In this document: positions 17,412 through 26,841 of the stretch, one piece after another
Numbering within the stretch: position 1 is the first letter of the stretch
Layout: every line of letters starts with the position of its first letter
Assembly (NCBI RefSeq): GCF_002934605.1
Contig: NZ_PTJC01000005.1
Span: 1,488,001 to 1,552,000 of the forward strand
Length of the DNA: 64,000 nucleotides
Reading direction: 5' to 3'
DNA from: Neolewinella xylanilytica
GTDB lineage: Bacteria; Bacteroidota; Bacteroidia; Chitinophagales; Saprospiraceae
Notes under the pieces: model-generated
Database searches by the model: none
Told to the model about the DNA's origin: nothing
The model's input: only the letters and a program-made list of their open reading frames with translations
Position numbers and translations under genes: made by a program

Positions 17412-18692
17412 TCATCCCCACGCCCAGCCCTCTGGCCACAGCCACAGCACCAGCGCCCCCGCCGCAATCGTCAGCCCGGTGGCTCCCAGAACATACTTGC
17501 TTAGGTTTCTGGACCCGAGGAAAACCGCCAGCCCCGCTTTGAACACCATGTTGGACAGGGCCGCCAGCAGGATGAGGCTCCAACCGCGTTCGGCGGTCAG
17601 CCCGCCATCCTTGATGGTGTTGCTGAGACTCAGGGTGATGGCATCCACGTCGGTGAGTCCGCTAATCAGGGATACCACGAAAAGGCCACGCTGACCGAAA
17701 TAGTCCTCCACCGCGGCAACCGCGAAGATGATAATGGCATACAGCGCACCGAAGATGAGCGCTGCCTTTAGCTGGGCCGGATTTTCGGGGTCCGGAAGCT
17801 CCTCCGTTTCCTCGTCGTCGTTGATCCAGTACAGGCCACAGCACAGTAGCGCCATGAAAACCACCATGGCGGCAATGGGCGGGGCGATCACGCCGAGCCG
17901 TTCGGGAATAACCACCCCGACCTCAATCAGTACCCGGACGAAAGAAATGGTCGAAGCGATGAATATGACCAGCGCGGCCAACCGCCCCGCCCGCTCGGTC
18001 CCCGCCGTCCGCTTGGCGTAAGTGACCGTAGTTGCCGTGCTGGAAATGAGGCCGCCGAGAATGCCGCCGGCAATGGTGCCGATGCTTTTTCCGGCCCACT
18101 TGTAGACGAAGTAGGCCACTACGCTCAGCCCCACGATCAGCACGACCATGGTCCAGATCTCGCGGGGGTTCAGGGTTTCGTAGGGGCCGTAGTCCTGGTC
18201 GGGCAATAGTGGCAGGATGATGAAGGCGATGGCGGCAAACTGCATGATCGCCCGTACGTCTTCCCGCGTCATGTTACCCGTCACCCGGTGCAGGGTTCGC
18301 TTCAGGGAAAGCAGAATCGCCACGCTGGCACCGGTAGTGACGGCTACGGCGGTGGGCCCGATGGGGATGAAGGCACCTACCAGAAACATGAGGAGGATAG
18401 CGATTTCCGTGGTCTGGCCGATCCCCACGTCATCGGCCTCCTCCGCACGTAGGGTGTCGGCCCGGATGAAGTTAGCCGCCGCGATCAGGATGGTTACCGC
18501 GATCGCTCCGGCCGCGATCAGCCACCGGGAGTCCGTTGCCTCGGCGAGCAGGGCGCAGAAGGTGCCGCTCAGCGTGATCAGCCCGAAGGTGCGGATGCCG
18601 GCTATTTCGGAATTGGCCCGCTCACGCTGCAGGCCGACCAACAGCCCCAGCCCGAGACTGGTAGCCAGGTGTACAAAGGGGGTATAATCCAT
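17412..18692 (-). CDS. MgtC/SapB and DUF4010 family inner-membrane protein
   Basis: 426 residues from ATG 18692. The N-terminal ~140 residues are an MgtC/SapB-like domain ('LGLGLLVGLQRERANSEIAGIRTFGLITLSG') and the remainder is DUF4010 ('IISTATTVTYAKR'-like segment near 215, 'SGLTDVDAITLSLSNTIKDGGL' near 345), with about 12 hydrophobic helices in total. Proteins of this architecture are predicted inner-membrane transporters or modulators; the substrate is unknown. Monocistronic, convergent with nothing, followed by the exported CarboxypepD_reg gene on the same strand. Confidence 0.85.
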   Translation of the reverse strand: MDYTPFVHLATSLGLGLLVGLQRERANSEIAGIRTFGLITLSGTFCALLAEATDSRWLIAAGAIAVTILIAAANFIRADTLRAEEADDVGIGQTTEIAILLMFLVGAFIPIGPTAVAVTTGASVAILLSLKRTLHRVTGNMTREDVRAIMQFAAIAFIILPLLPDQDYGPYETLNPREIWTMVVLIVGLSVVAYFVYKWAGKSIGTIAGGILGGLISSTATTVTYAKRTAGTERAGRLAALVIFIASTISFVRVLIEVGVVIPERLGVIAPPIAAMVVFMALLCCGLYWINDDEETEELPDPENPAQLKAALIFGALYAIIIFAVAAVEDYFGQRGLFVVSLISGLTDVDAITLSLSNTIKDGGLTAERGWSLILLAALSNMVFKAGLAVFLGSRNLSKYVLGATGLTIAAGALVLWLWPEGWAWG

Positions 18693-18864
18693 AGGGTAAC
18701 CACTGGAAAAGCAGGGACAACCCATCTGTTCACTGGAAATGGATAAGTCGATGCACGTGGCCGGCCATCCGCCGCATCGTCACCGGGGCACCAAGGGGCA
18801 AGCTTTTCCCGGCCCCGCCTAAACTACTGGGGCCCGGGCGCCTTCTACCTAAAAACACCCCGCC

Positions 18865-20871
18865 ATCGCCAACCGACTTCAGCACGAAACCAGCCCGTAC
18901 CTACTCCAGCACGCCCACAACCCCGTGGATTGGTATCCGTGGGGGGAGGAGGCCCTGTCCCGGGCCCGCCGGGAAGACAAGCCCATACTGGTCAGTATCG
19001 GCTATTCCACCTGCCACTGGTGCCACGTGATGGAACGGGAAAGCTTCGAAGACGAGGTCACCGCGCGGCTGATGAACGAACACTTCGTTTGCATCAAGGT
19101 GGACCGGGAAGAAAGACCGGACGTCGACCAAGTGTACATGGATGCCTGCCAGGCCATCACCGGCGGGGGCGGGTGGCCGCTAAATGCCTTTTTGCTACCG
19201 GACGCCCGGCCGTTTTACGCCGGCACCTACTATCCGCCGGAGCAGAAATACAACCGGCCGTCCTGGACCGAACTCCTGACATACCTCAGCCGGACCTTCC
19301 GGGAGGAGCGCGACCAGGTGGAGGACCAGGCGGAGCAATTAGTGGATAACCTGAAAGCGGGTGGAGACCGGCTGCTCGGGATTGCTGTCGAGCCGGAAGA
19401 CACCCTGATGGAGCAGGTTCGCGCCAGCTACGATGCCGCCCGCGGCGGGTTCGGGGGCGCACCCAAGTTCCCGCAGAGCCAGGCGCTGGAACTCCTGCTC
19501 GCCAACGGAATCATCACCGGCAACAACCACGATATCTACAGTGCCGGCCATGCGATGCGGGCCATGCTCGGGGGCGGCATCTACGACCAGATCGGCGGTG
19601 GCTTCAGCCGCTACACCGTAGATGCCAATTGGCGGGTACCTCACTTCGAAAAAATGCTCTACGACAACGCCCTGCTGCTACGGCTGCTGGCGAAGCTGCA
19701 TCTGGTCACCCCCGACCCCCGCTACCTGCAGGCCATGGAGGAGACCACGGATTGGTTACGCCAGGAAATGGCACTCCCCGATGGCGGATACCGCGCGGCG
19801 CTGGATGCCGACAGCGAAGGGGTGGAGGGAAAGTACTACGTGTGGGACTATAAGGAACTCGAAGCGCTGTTCCCGTCGGAAACCGTCGAGCTGGTGGCCG
19901 ATTTCTATGGCCTGACCGAAGCCGGAAACTGGGAGGAGGAGCATACCAATATTCCTTACCGCCCCGGCCCGCTGCCGGCGGTCACCGGCCTGCCGACCGA
20001 CGTGGCGGTGGCCAAGATCGCCGAAGCCCGCCGCACGATGGCAGAAGTGCGCCGGCAACGCATCCCCCCCGGCGCAGATGATAAGCTGATCCTCCAGTGG
20101 AACGCCTTGTTGGTTTCCGGCTGGGCTTGGTGCTACCGGGCCACCGGCGAGCAAACTTACCTCCAGCTGGCGACGGACCTTTATACCAGCCTGAACGAGC
20201 AGCTTCGCCACGACGGGACCTGGTACCGCAACCGGACCGACGGGACGTTCGGCGCGCCGGCCTTTCTCGACGACCATGCCGCCATGGCCGCCGCGGCCCT
20301 CGACCTGAGTGAGGCGAGCTTCGACCTCGATTACGCGTTGCGGGATGCGCGCCATCACGTCGATACGGTACTGGAGCGGTTTTCGGACGCCGAGGAGGTC
20401 ATGTTCTACCTGCGCCGGCCCGAAGGCAGCGAACTCCCGGTGGCCACGAAAGACTTTTACGACAACGCGCTGCCGAGCGGCAACTCCCAAATGGCTAACA
20501 ATTTGTATCGCCTGGGAAGACTGACGGGGCACGCCGCCTACCATGACCGGGCGGAACGCATGATCGCAGCGATCCGTGGCGCGGTCCAGCGCTATCCTAC
20601 CAGTTTCGCCGGATGGGCCATGACGCTGCTGCTCATGCAACAAGCGGAGCGGGAGCTGGCGATCACGGGCGTCGGGGCGGTGGCAGCGGCCCGCGAATTC
20701 TTGTCGGACTACCGACCCGACCTCATGATCGTGGCGGCGGAAAAAGATCGAGAAGACGTACCAGTGTTACAAAACCGCTACCTTTCGAAATTACGCTACT
20801 TCGTTTGTGAAAACCGGACCTGTAGGTTACCGGTTGATACGGCTGAGGCAGCCCGTAAACTGCTGAACTAA
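18865..20871 (+). CDS. SPATA20/YyaL-like thioredoxin-domain protein (DUF255), apparent ATC start
   Basis: 668 residues. The N-terminal thioredoxin-like DUF255 domain shows '[26 protein letters not shown]' (CxxC as CHWC) and is followed by an (alpha/alpha)6-barrel like those of N-acylglucosamine epimerases ('[17 protein letters not shown]', '[14 protein letters not shown]'). The family almost always begins M-A-N-R-L[18 protein letters not shown]. Here that whole stretch is present in frame but its first codon is ATC at 18865, with a stop (TAA 18850) just upstream and no ATG/GTG/TTG before GTG 18925, which would remove the conserved block. Either ATC initiates or the sequence has a base error. 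Role: unresolved; possibly redox or carbohydrate-related. It is followed after 6 nt by porP/sprF. Confidence 0.85.
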   Translation: MANRLQHETSPYLLQHAHNPVDWYPWGEEALSRARREDKPILVSIGYSTCHWCHVMERESFEDEVTARLMNEHFVCIKVDREERPDVDQVYMDACQAITGGGGWPLNAFLLPDARPFYAGTYYPPEQKYNRPSWTELLTYLSRTFREERDQVEDQAEQLVDNLKAGGDRLLGIAVEPEDTLMEQVRASYDAARGGFGGAPKFPQSQALELLLANGIITGNNHDIYSAGHAMRAMLGGGIYDQIGGGFSRYTVDANWRVPHFEKMLYDNALLLRLLAKLHLVTPDPRYLQAMEETTDWLRQEMALPDGGYRAALDADSEGVEGKYYVWDYKELEALFPSETVELVADFYGLTEAGNWEEEHTNIPYRPGPLPAVTGLPTDVAVAKIAEARRTMAEVRRQRIPPGADDKLILQWNALLVSGWAWCYRATGEQTYLQLATDLYTSLNEQLRHDGTWYRNRTDGTFGAPAFLDDHAAMAAAALDLSEASFDLDYALRDARHHVDTVLERFSDAEEVMFYLRRPEGSELPVATKDFYDNALPSGNSQMANNLYRLGRLTGHAAYHDRAERMIAAIRGAVQRYPTSFAGWAMTLLLMQQAERELAITGVGAVAAAREFLSDYRPDLMIVAAEKDREDVPVLQNRYLSKLRYFVCENRTCRLPVDTAEAARKLLN

Positions 20872-20877
20872 ACGTCA

Positions 20878-21849
20878 ATGACCCGCCAATTTTACCTACT
20901 TCTCTTGCTGTTGCTGGTCGGTGGGGCCGCAAGTGCGCAGCAATTGGGCCACTACAGCCTGTACTGGCTCGACCCCGTACAGTTCAATCCCGCCTACGCC
21001 GGCCTCGATAACAGCCTCAGCATAACCGGCACGTTCCGGGCCCAGTGGACCGGACTGGACGGGCAGCCCACCAGCCAGCGCCTGAGCGCTCACCTGCCCG
21101 TTTACTTCCTGAGCAGTGGCTTCGGGGTCGAGGCCGAACGCGACGAGCTCGGTGCGCGCAGCCTCAATCGCTTCGGGGCTACCTGGAGTTATCAACTGGT
21201 GACCTCTTCCGCCGTCTGGTCCGTCGGGGTCTCCGGACGCTACTACCAGATGAGCCTGGACGGATCGGCATTGCGCACTCCGGACGGCGACTACACCGAG
21301 CCCAATTTCGTCGCCCACAACGACGTATTGCTGCCCAGCGGCAACGAAGGTGCGGGCACGATGACCTTCGCGGCCGGCCTGTATTACCAGTCGGAAAGAT
21401 TGGAGGGCGGCCTCTCGGTCCGTAATCTCACCGAAAGCGTGATCGAATTCCCGGGGCTGGATTACCGGTTGGGGCGCCAGTACCACGCCTATCTGCGGGC
21501 CCGCTTCGATTTTCTGCGGGCCTGGGAACTCAGTCCGCTCATCGGGGCCATGAGCGATGGCATTCAGCATCAGGTCACTACGGGGCTGATCGCCCGGTAC
21601 GACGAAAATATTTTTGGCGGTATAGCTTACCGGGGCTACAATAATCAGACCACCGATGCCATTTTACTGATGGCCGGCCTGAATCTCAGCGACAAGGTAT
21701 CGTTGGCTTATGCCTACGATCTCACGCTCTCTGAATTACGCACCGTTCAGGACGGTAGCCACGAGTTAACTTTGAAGTACAATCTCCGGCAACGGATCGG
21801 CGCCGGTGTGCCGCCGCCGATTATCTTTAACCCACGTACCAAACAATGA
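20878..21849 (+). CDS. PorP/SprF family type IX secretion-associated membrane protein
   Basis: 323 residues: signal peptide ending ASAQ, then the family hallmark 'YWLDPVQFNPAYAGLDNSLSITGTFRAQWTGLDGQP' and a series of amphipathic strands expected to form an outer-membrane barrel ('GSHELTLKYNLRQ' at the end). PorP/SprF proteins are partners of the T9SS; in Flavobacterium SprF is needed for secretion of the adhesin SprB, and in Porphyromonas porP sits at the head of the porPKLMN operon. Here it is directly upstream of gldK, which supports a core T9SS role. Confidence 0.9.
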   Translation: MTRQFYLLLLLLLVGGAASAQQLGHYSLYWLDPVQFNPAYAGLDNSLSITGTFRAQWTGLDGQPTSQRLSAHLPVYFLSSGFGVEAERDELGARSLNRFGATWSYQLVTSSAVWSVGVSGRYYQMSLDGSALRTPDGDYTEPNFVAHNDVLLPSGNEGAGTMTFAAGLYYQSERLEGGLSVRNLTESVIEFPGLDYRLGRQYHAYLRARFDFLRAWELSPLIGAMSDGIQHQVTTGLIARYDENIFGGIAYRGYNNQTTDAILLMAGLNLSDKVSLAYAYDLTLSELRTVQDGSHELTLKYNLRQRIGAGVPPPIIFNPRTKQ

Positions 21850-21997
21850 TGATCTATGTCGGCTCCCCGCAGATTCAGTGCCATAAACTGTTAAATTGGC
21901 TTGCGGTTCCGCACTTGTGATACTAACTATGTTTTACCCTACGTTCCCCCCTTATACACCCCGCCCCTTGAAAACGAGGAAAATTCCGGTTTTGCGC

Positions 21998-23230
21998 ATG
22001 AAAAATCAATTAAACACTTTTCTAGCCGTCCTGCTTCTGGGCTTGACGCTGTCCAGTTGCGGCGGTAGTCGGGAAACCGGCGAACTCGTCGGTACCCTTG
22101 ACCGGCCTACCTGGAAGGGCGTGCAGCCCTACGGTATGGTCTACGTTCCCTCCGGATTCGTCCACGTCGGCAATAGCGACCAGGACATCACCGGAACCTT
22201 TATCCAACGACCGAAAGCCGTTACGATCAACGGTTTCTACATGGACGATACGGAGATCTCCAACAACGAGTATCGCCAGTTCATGGATTGGGTTCGGGAT
22301 TCCATCGCCCACGTCATTCTCGGTGACGTAGACGAGAACGGCAACATCGACTGGGAGCTGCCGATCGACTACGGCGACGAAACCCTCTCGGAACTCTACC
22401 TCGAAGAGTATTTCGCCGGCAAGAAGCAGGTGAACACCAACCTCTACGAGTACACCTACAGCGAAGTCGACTGGACGGAAGCCGCCCAGGCCCGCCCCCG
22501 CGGCATCGACGGTCAGGGAATTACCGACTACGTTACCGAAAAGACCGTCAACGTCTATCCCGATACGCTGGTGTGGGTCCGTGATTTCGCCTACGCCTAC
22601 AACGAGCCGATGGCCCGCGTCTACTTCAGCCACCCCGCTTACGACAATTATCCGGTTGTCGGCATCGACTGGCACATGGCCCGCGCCTTCAGCCACTGGC
22701 GTACCACCCTCTGGAATACCTACAACGAAGACGCCCTCATCGAGAGCTTCCGCCTCCCTACGGAGTACGAGTTCGAATACGCCGCCCGCGGTGGCAAGGA
22801 ACACGCCCCATACCCCTGGGGTGGCCCCTACGTCCGCAACAGTAAAGGCTGTTTGCTGGCCAACTTCAAGCCCGGTCGCGGTAATTACGCCGACGATGGC
22901 GGTTCCTACACCGTGCCCGTCGACGCCTACTACCCCAACGACTACGGCCTTTACAACATGGCCGGCAACGTAGCCGAGTGGACCATCACCGCCTTCCAGG
23001 AAAACGGTACCAGCTTCATCCACGACTTCAACCCCGATATCCGCTACAACGCCAAGGACGACGACCCCGTCTCCTACAAGCGGAAGGTTATCCGCGGCGG
23101 CAGCTGGAAAGACATCAGCTTCTACCTGCAGAACGGTACCCGGACCTTCGAATACCAGGATACCACTAAGTCTTACGTCGGCTTCCGCAACGTGATGTCC
23201 TTCACGGGTCGCTCGATCAACGACTTCTAG
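21998..23230 (+). CDS. gldK: GldK/PorK T9SS lipoprotein
   Basis: 410 residues from ATG 21998, giving a lipoprotein signal peptide with lipobox 'TLSSC' (Cys ~20). The rest is a formylglycine-generating-enzyme/sulfatase-modifying fold: 'MVYVPSGFVHVGNSDQD', 'INGFYMDDTEISNNEYRQF', 'PVVGIDWHMARAFSHW', 'RLPTEYEFEYAARGG', 'GLYNMAGNVAEW', 'VIRGGSWKD'. GldK/PorK forms the periplasmic ring with GldN beneath the outer membrane in the type IX secretion system and gliding machinery. The expected gldL, gldM and gldN do not follow; a strong hairpin and queG come next. An upstream ATG at 21929 would add 23 residues before the signal peptide and is unlikely. Confidence 0.9.
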   Translation: MKNQLNTFLAVLLLGLTLSSCGGSRETGELVGTLDRPTWKGVQPYGMVYVPSGFVHVGNSDQDITGTFIQRPKAVTINGFYMDDTEISNNEYRQFMDWVRDSIAHVILGDVDENGNIDWELPIDYGDETLSELYLEEYFAGKKQVNTNLYEYTYSEVDWTEAAQARPRGIDGQGITDYVTEKTVNVYPDTLVWVRDFAYAYNEPMARVYFSHPAYDNYPVVGIDWHMARAFSHWRTTLWNTYNEDALIESFRLPTEYEFEYAARGGKEHAPYPWGGPYVRNSKGCLLANFKPGRGNYADDGGSYTVPVDAYYPNDYGLYNMAGNVAEWTITAFQENGTSFIHDFNPDIRYNAKDDDPVSYKRKVIRGGSWKDISFYLQNGTRTFEYQDTTKSYVGFRNVMSFTGRSINDF

Positions 23231-23252
23231 ATAATTTCAAGCGCTTAACTTT

Positions 23253-23284
23253 AACGGCCGCTCCGGATTTCCGGGGCGGCCGTT
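23253..23284 (+). terminator. Hairpin terminator after gldK
   Basis: A 14-bp stem (23253-23266 with 23271-23284; outer nine pairs AACGGCCGC/GCGGCCGTT, one G-U pair) with a 4-nt ATTT loop, then CCGTTTTCC. It lies 22 nt after the gldK stop and just before the queG start, and separates the two transcription units. Confidence 0.7.
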
Positions 23285-23293
23285 CCGTTTTCC

Positions 23294-24235
23294 ATGGACC
23301 CTACCTCCTTAGCCAACCTGATCAAGCAGACCGCCTACGACCTGGGCTTCGGCTTCGTGGGCATCGCCCGCGCCGAACGGATGGAGCCCGAGGAGCGACG
23401 GCTCGAAGCCTGGCTCGATGCCGGCCACCATGGCCAGATGCATTGGATGGAAAATCACTTCGATAAGCGGGTAGATCCGACCAAACTGGTACCCGGAGCT
23501 AAGTCGGTGGTTTCCCTGCTCTACAATTATTTCCCCGCCGACGATACCCCCAGCAGGGAGGCTCCGAAGGTAGCCCGGTATGCCTACGGCGAGGATTACC
23601 ACAAGGTCGTACGCGGCAAGCTTCGGGAGCTTACCGGACGCTTGGAGGAGGCTATCGGTTCCCCGATCGACGGGCGGGTGTTCGTAGACAGTGCCCCCGT
23701 ACTGGAAAGGGATTGGGCGGCGCGCGCGGGTGCAGGGTGGATCGGTAAAAACACCCTCCTCCTCAACCCCAAGGCAGGATCCTACTTCTTTCTGGCGGAA
23801 ATCATCAGCGATCTCCAACCGGCTACCGATTCCGCGATACGCGATCATTGCGGCACCTGTACCCGGTGTATCGATGCCTGCCCGACGGATGCAATCAGTC
23901 CGCAAGGGTACCTCGTCGACGGCAGCAAATGCATCAGCTACCTCACCATCGAGCTGAAGGAAGCCATTCCCGAAGAATTCCGGGGCCGGATGGAAGGCTG
24001 GGCGTTCGGTTGCGATATTTGCCAGGAGGTTTGCCCCTGGAATCGATTCAGCACCCCACACCGGGAACCGGCCTTCGAACCCCACGCTGATTTACCCGGC
24101 ATGGGGCCGCGGGAGTGGACGGAAATGACGGAGGACGTATTCCGGCGGGTTTTTCAGAAATCAGCGGTCAAGCGGACCAAATTCACCGGCCTTCGCAGAA
24201 ATATCGATTTTTTGGATAAGGGCGGATCGGACTAA
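23294..24235 (+). CDS. queG: Epoxyqueuosine reductase QueG
   Basis: 313 residues. The last step of queuosine biosynthesis: cobalamin-dependent reduction of epoxyqueuosine to queuosine in tRNAs (Tyr, His, Asn, Asp). Seen: the N-terminal domain 'LGFGFVGIARAE', 'SVVSLLYNYFP', the catalytic-domain 'DSAPVLERDWAARAGAGWIGKNT', and two 4Fe-4S ligand sets 'CGTCTRCIDACP' (~199) and 'CDICQEVCPWN' (~242). The C-terminal HEAT-like extension of some QueG proteins is absent; this is the short form. Cytoplasmic. It overlaps convergent lspA by 4 nt. Confidence 0.93.
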   Translation: MDPTSLANLIKQTAYDLGFGFVGIARAERMEPEERRLEAWLDAGHHGQMHWMENHFDKRVDPTKLVPGAKSVVSLLYNYFPADDTPSREAPKVARYAYGEDYHKVVRGKLRELTGRLEEAIGSPIDGRVFVDSAPVLERDWAARAGAGWIGKNTLLLNPKAGSYFFLAEIISDLQPATDSAIRDHCGTCTRCIDACPTDAISPQGYLVDGSKCISYLTIELKEAIPEEFRGRMEGWAFGCDICQEVCPWNRFSTPHREPAFEPHADLPGMGPREWTEMTEDVFRRVFQKSAVKRTKFTGLRRNIDFLDKGGSD

Positions 24236-24792
24236 CGGATCGTGGATTCCTCGTCCCGCGGCTCCGGTTGGAGGCTGGTAGTTGCTTCGGGAGCCGCGAC
24301 GGTTTCCCGCTTTTCCGGCCGCAACGCGAAGGGGAGCATGATAAACATACCGGCCATGATGGCCATATCCGCCACGTTAAAGATGCCGGTCTGCAGTCCG
24401 AAGGCCTTCAGGTGAAGCATATCCACTACGTGACCGTACAGCAAGCGATCCACGATATTGCTGAGTCCGCCACCCACGATCAGCGACAGGGCGATGACTT
24501 GCCAGGCGTTCAGCAGCTTTTCGCGGAAGATGTAGTACAGGAGGGCGATCAGCAGCAGGGCGGGAAACAGATTGAGCAAGACCGGCCGCCAGAAGTCATT
24601 CAGTCCCGATCCGATACTGAGAAATGCTCCGGTATTATGGACGTGGGTCAGGCGGAGGATGCCGTCCAGGTAAAACTGATCGGGTTCGCCCTGCAGGTGC
24701 TGGGTGGCGAGATATTTGGTCCATTGGTCGAGACCTACGGTGATCAATACCACTACCAGTACGGAAAGGAGCCGGGATTTAAATGTTTTCAT
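24232..24792 (-). CDS. lspA: Lipoprotein signal peptidase LspA
   Basis: 186 residues with four TM helices. Signal peptidase II cleaves prolipoproteins after lipid modification of the lipobox Cys. The two catalytic Asp are present in 'GGLSNIVDRLLYG' and 'FNVADMAIMAG', with the conserved 'DQWTKYLA' near the N-terminus and 'VHNTGAFLS'. A C-terminal polar tail of ~25 residues is extra. The many lipoproteins in this window are its clients. A TAACTTTG box lies 5 nt upstream of the ATG. Confidence 0.95.
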   Translation of the reverse strand: MKTFKSRLLSVLVVVLITVGLDQWTKYLATQHLQGEPDQFYLDGILRLTHVHNTGAFLSIGSGLNDFWRPVLLNLFPALLLIALLYYIFREKLLNAWQVIALSLIVGGGLSNIVDRLLYGHVVDMLHLKAFGLQTGIFNVADMAIMAGMFIMLPFALRPEKRETVAAPEATTSLQPEPRDEESTIR

Positions 24793-24797
24793 CGGGA

Positions 24798-24805
24798 CAA
24801 AGTTA
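24798..24805 (-). promoter_or_regulatory. TAACTTTG -7-like box before lspA
   Basis: A perfect match to the Bacteroidota -7 consensus TAnnTTTG, ending 5 nt before the lspA ATG. Transcription starting at the usual distance would begin at or next to the start codon. I see no clear TTG at -33. Confidence 0.4.
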
Positions 24806-24824
24806 GGGCATACACGACTGGCGA

Positions 24825-26171
24825 TTATTTAACGCCCAAAACCTCCGCCAGCTTGCGCTCCAGTTCAGGGCCGCGGAGGTTGCGGGCCAGAATGTTGCCT
24901 TTCCGGTCGAGAAGCACCGTTTGGGGAATGCTGGTCACCCCGTAAAGCTGGCCGTATGCGCTCCGCCAACCCATGAGATCGGAAACGTGGAGCCACTCAA
25001 GCTCGTCATCGGCGATGGCTTGTTCCCACCGGGCCCGGTTGTCGTCCAGGCTTACCCCGAGAATTTCGAAGCCCGCTCCTTTGAACTTGTTGTACATCCG
25101 CACGACGTTCGGATTCTCCCGGCGGCACGGGCCGCACCAACTCGCCCAGAAATCGAGCAGCACGACCTGGCCGCGCAGGCTTTCCAGACTGAGGGAATCG
25201 CCACTTGGCGTCAAGGCCGTAAAGTCCGGAGCCTCGGCACCGATGATGTAGGTACGCAACACGTCGGTTTGCTGCTTCATGGATGCTACGGCCGCGGGGT
25301 ACAGATCGGCGAACTCCGCGGCAATGCTGTCGGCCAGGGGTTGGGTAGCCGGGTGCCGTTCGGGAAGCATGGCGGCCAAGGCTCCGCTCCGGGCGAGGAA
25401 ACGCGCGCGACTGCCGACGGGCCATTTTCCGGTTTTTTCCAGTAGCAACGGGGCGAGTTGGTCGGTCGGTATTACCCGAAGGATCTGGTTGCCGAAGGTG
25501 CGGTAGGCTTCGTAGGTCCAGGCCAGGTCGTTAAAACCGGGGTCGGAGTAGTCTACGAATTGAAAGTAGGTCTCCAGGTAGTGCTCCAATTGGGTAGGAA
25601 ATTGGTCGAGATCCGCCGAATAGTGGCTGAGGTAGGTATTGAGACTGGCGATTCGGCCGAGAATGGGGAATTGGTTTTTTAGTTCGTTTACCAACAGTTC
25701 TTTTTCCCGGTCCATTTCCGCCATGGCGATCCGGCCTTCTTCCCGCACCCGTTCGTCCTGAATGACCTCGATATCCTGCTGGAGGGTCTGGTAGCGCTCG
25801 TCGAATTCCTCGAAGCGTTTTTTTAGCCGATCGTAGGCCTCATTGACGGGACTATCGCTTACCGATGCATTTCGGAAGTCTCCGCAGTTGCCGGTGATCC
25901 GAGCGGGTTGCTCACCACCAATAATCAGGGGGCGTAGGTCTTTCGGCTCCGTGCCCAAGTACCGAAAGACCGGTTCCTTTAGCTCCAGCGAGGCGGTGTA
26001 CACGCCATCGGCCGCCCGATCAAGTTGGTGGACCGGCACAAATCCGAACCCCGTAAAGGCGTATAGCTGAGGCGGGGTTGCGCAACCGCTAACCTCGGCG
26101 GTCAGGGTAGGGGACTGTTGGGCAGTTAAGCCAAAGGACAAAAACGTCAGGAGAAATAGGAACCGCTTCAT
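24825..26171 (-). CDS. TlpA-like periplasmic thiol-disulfide oxidoreductase
   Basis: 448 residues with a signal peptide (MKRFLFLLTFLSFGLTAQ). The first ~110 residues are a strand-rich DUF4369-like domain, a helical coiled-coil segment follows (~115-165), and the C-terminal ~140 residues are a thioredoxin-fold AhpC/TSA-TlpA domain with the CxxC site 'DFWASWCGPCRRENP' (~343) and cis-Pro in 'TSIPQTVLLD'. It probably reduces or relays electrons to periplasmic proteins. Preceded by a TAAATTTG box 4 nt before the ATG. Confidence 0.88.
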   Translation of the reverse strand: MKRFLFLLTFLSFGLTAQQSPTLTAEVSGCATPPQLYAFTGFGFVPVHQLDRAADGVYTASLELKEPVFRYLGTEPKDLRPLIIGGEQPARITGNCGDFRNASVSDSPVNEAYDRLKKRFEEFDERYQTLQQDIEVIQDERVREEGRIAMAEMDREKELLVNELKNQFPILGRIASLNTYLSHYSADLDQFPTQLEHYLETYFQFVDYSDPGFNDLAWTYEAYRTFGNQILRVIPTDQLAPLLLEKTGKWPVGSRARFLARSGALAAMLPERHPATQPLADSIAAEFADLYPAAVASMKQQTDVLRTYIIGAEAPDFTALTPSGDSLSLESLRGQVVLLDFWASWCGPCRRENPNVVRMYNKFKGAGFEILGVSLDDNRARWEQAIADDELEWLHVSDLMGWRSAYGQLYGVTSIPQTVLLDRKGNILARNLRGPELERKLAEVLGVK

Positions 26172-26175
26172 CCGG

Positions 26176-26183
26176 CAAATTTA
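26176..26183 (-). promoter_or_regulatory. TAAATTTG -7-like box before the TlpA-like gene
   Basis: A perfect TAnnTTTG match ending 4 nt before the ATG, the same placement as at lspA and nhaC. It would give a leaderless transcript. Confidence 0.4.
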
Positions 26184-26353
26184 CGGGATATATCCACGGT
26201 AGCCTTCTGGTGATCGACCCGTTTCCGACGCGTAGCCAGCAAAGTGCCCGGATTGGGCGGGGATTCGTCCGGAGAATGTGTGCTTCCGCCGAAAAAGGTG
26301 TCCGGCCGCGCCATCCTACCCAACCGGGTCAGGGGCTGGGCCGTTTACCCCGT

Positions 26354-26839
26354 ATGGCAACTTACCGCTCTCCCTTCGACCGTTCACCGATCGCTACCAT
26401 CATTGGTATCGTCATTTCCGTGGCGGTGCTGTACGTTATGTTCTCGATCGTAGGTTGGGTCATTTCCTTGCTTTACCGCTATAGCTGGCTGATCTTGATC
26501 GCTGCGCTCGTTATCGATTACCGGGTCGTGCTGGATTACCTGAAGGGCCTCAAGCGGCTATTCGACCGAAGCCCCGTGTACGGTTTACTGGGCGCCGCCG
26601 CTACCGTAGCCTTCTACCCCCTGGTCTTCCTGTATTTTCTCGGCATCGCCCTCTTCAAAAAGAAGGTTAAAGAAGCCAAGCAGGAAGCGGACGTCCGTCG
26701 TAACGGCCAGTGGGTGGATTACGAGGAGGTGTCCGAAGAGCCGATGGATATCGATACCGAATATCGGGAATTGCCCCCACCGCCATCGCCCCAGCCCCGT
26801 CGCCGGGAAGAGGGAGACTACGACCAGTACTTTAAGTAA
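26354..26839 (+). CDS. Small membrane protein with internal repeat
   Basis: 161 residues from ATG 26354 (the frame is open 48 codons upstream without support). Two to four TM helices: ~12-32, ~38-50 and ~78-100. The motif FDRSP occurs twice (residues ~6 and ~75), each time just before a hydrophobic run (FDRSPIATIIGI, FDRSPVYGLLGA), suggesting two related halves. The C-terminal third is acidic and proline-rich. Its stop is 2 nt from the start of the glycosyltransferase, so the two are probably one operon. Confidence 0.65.
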   Translation: MATYRSPFDRSPIATIIGIVISVAVLYVMFSIVGWVISLLYRYSWLILIAALVIDYRVVLDYLKGLKRLFDRSPVYGLLGAAATVAFYPLVFLYFLGIALFKKKVKEAKQEADVRRNGQWVDYEEVSEEPMDIDTEYRELPPPPSPQPRRREEGDYDQYFK

Positions 26840-26841
26840 GG

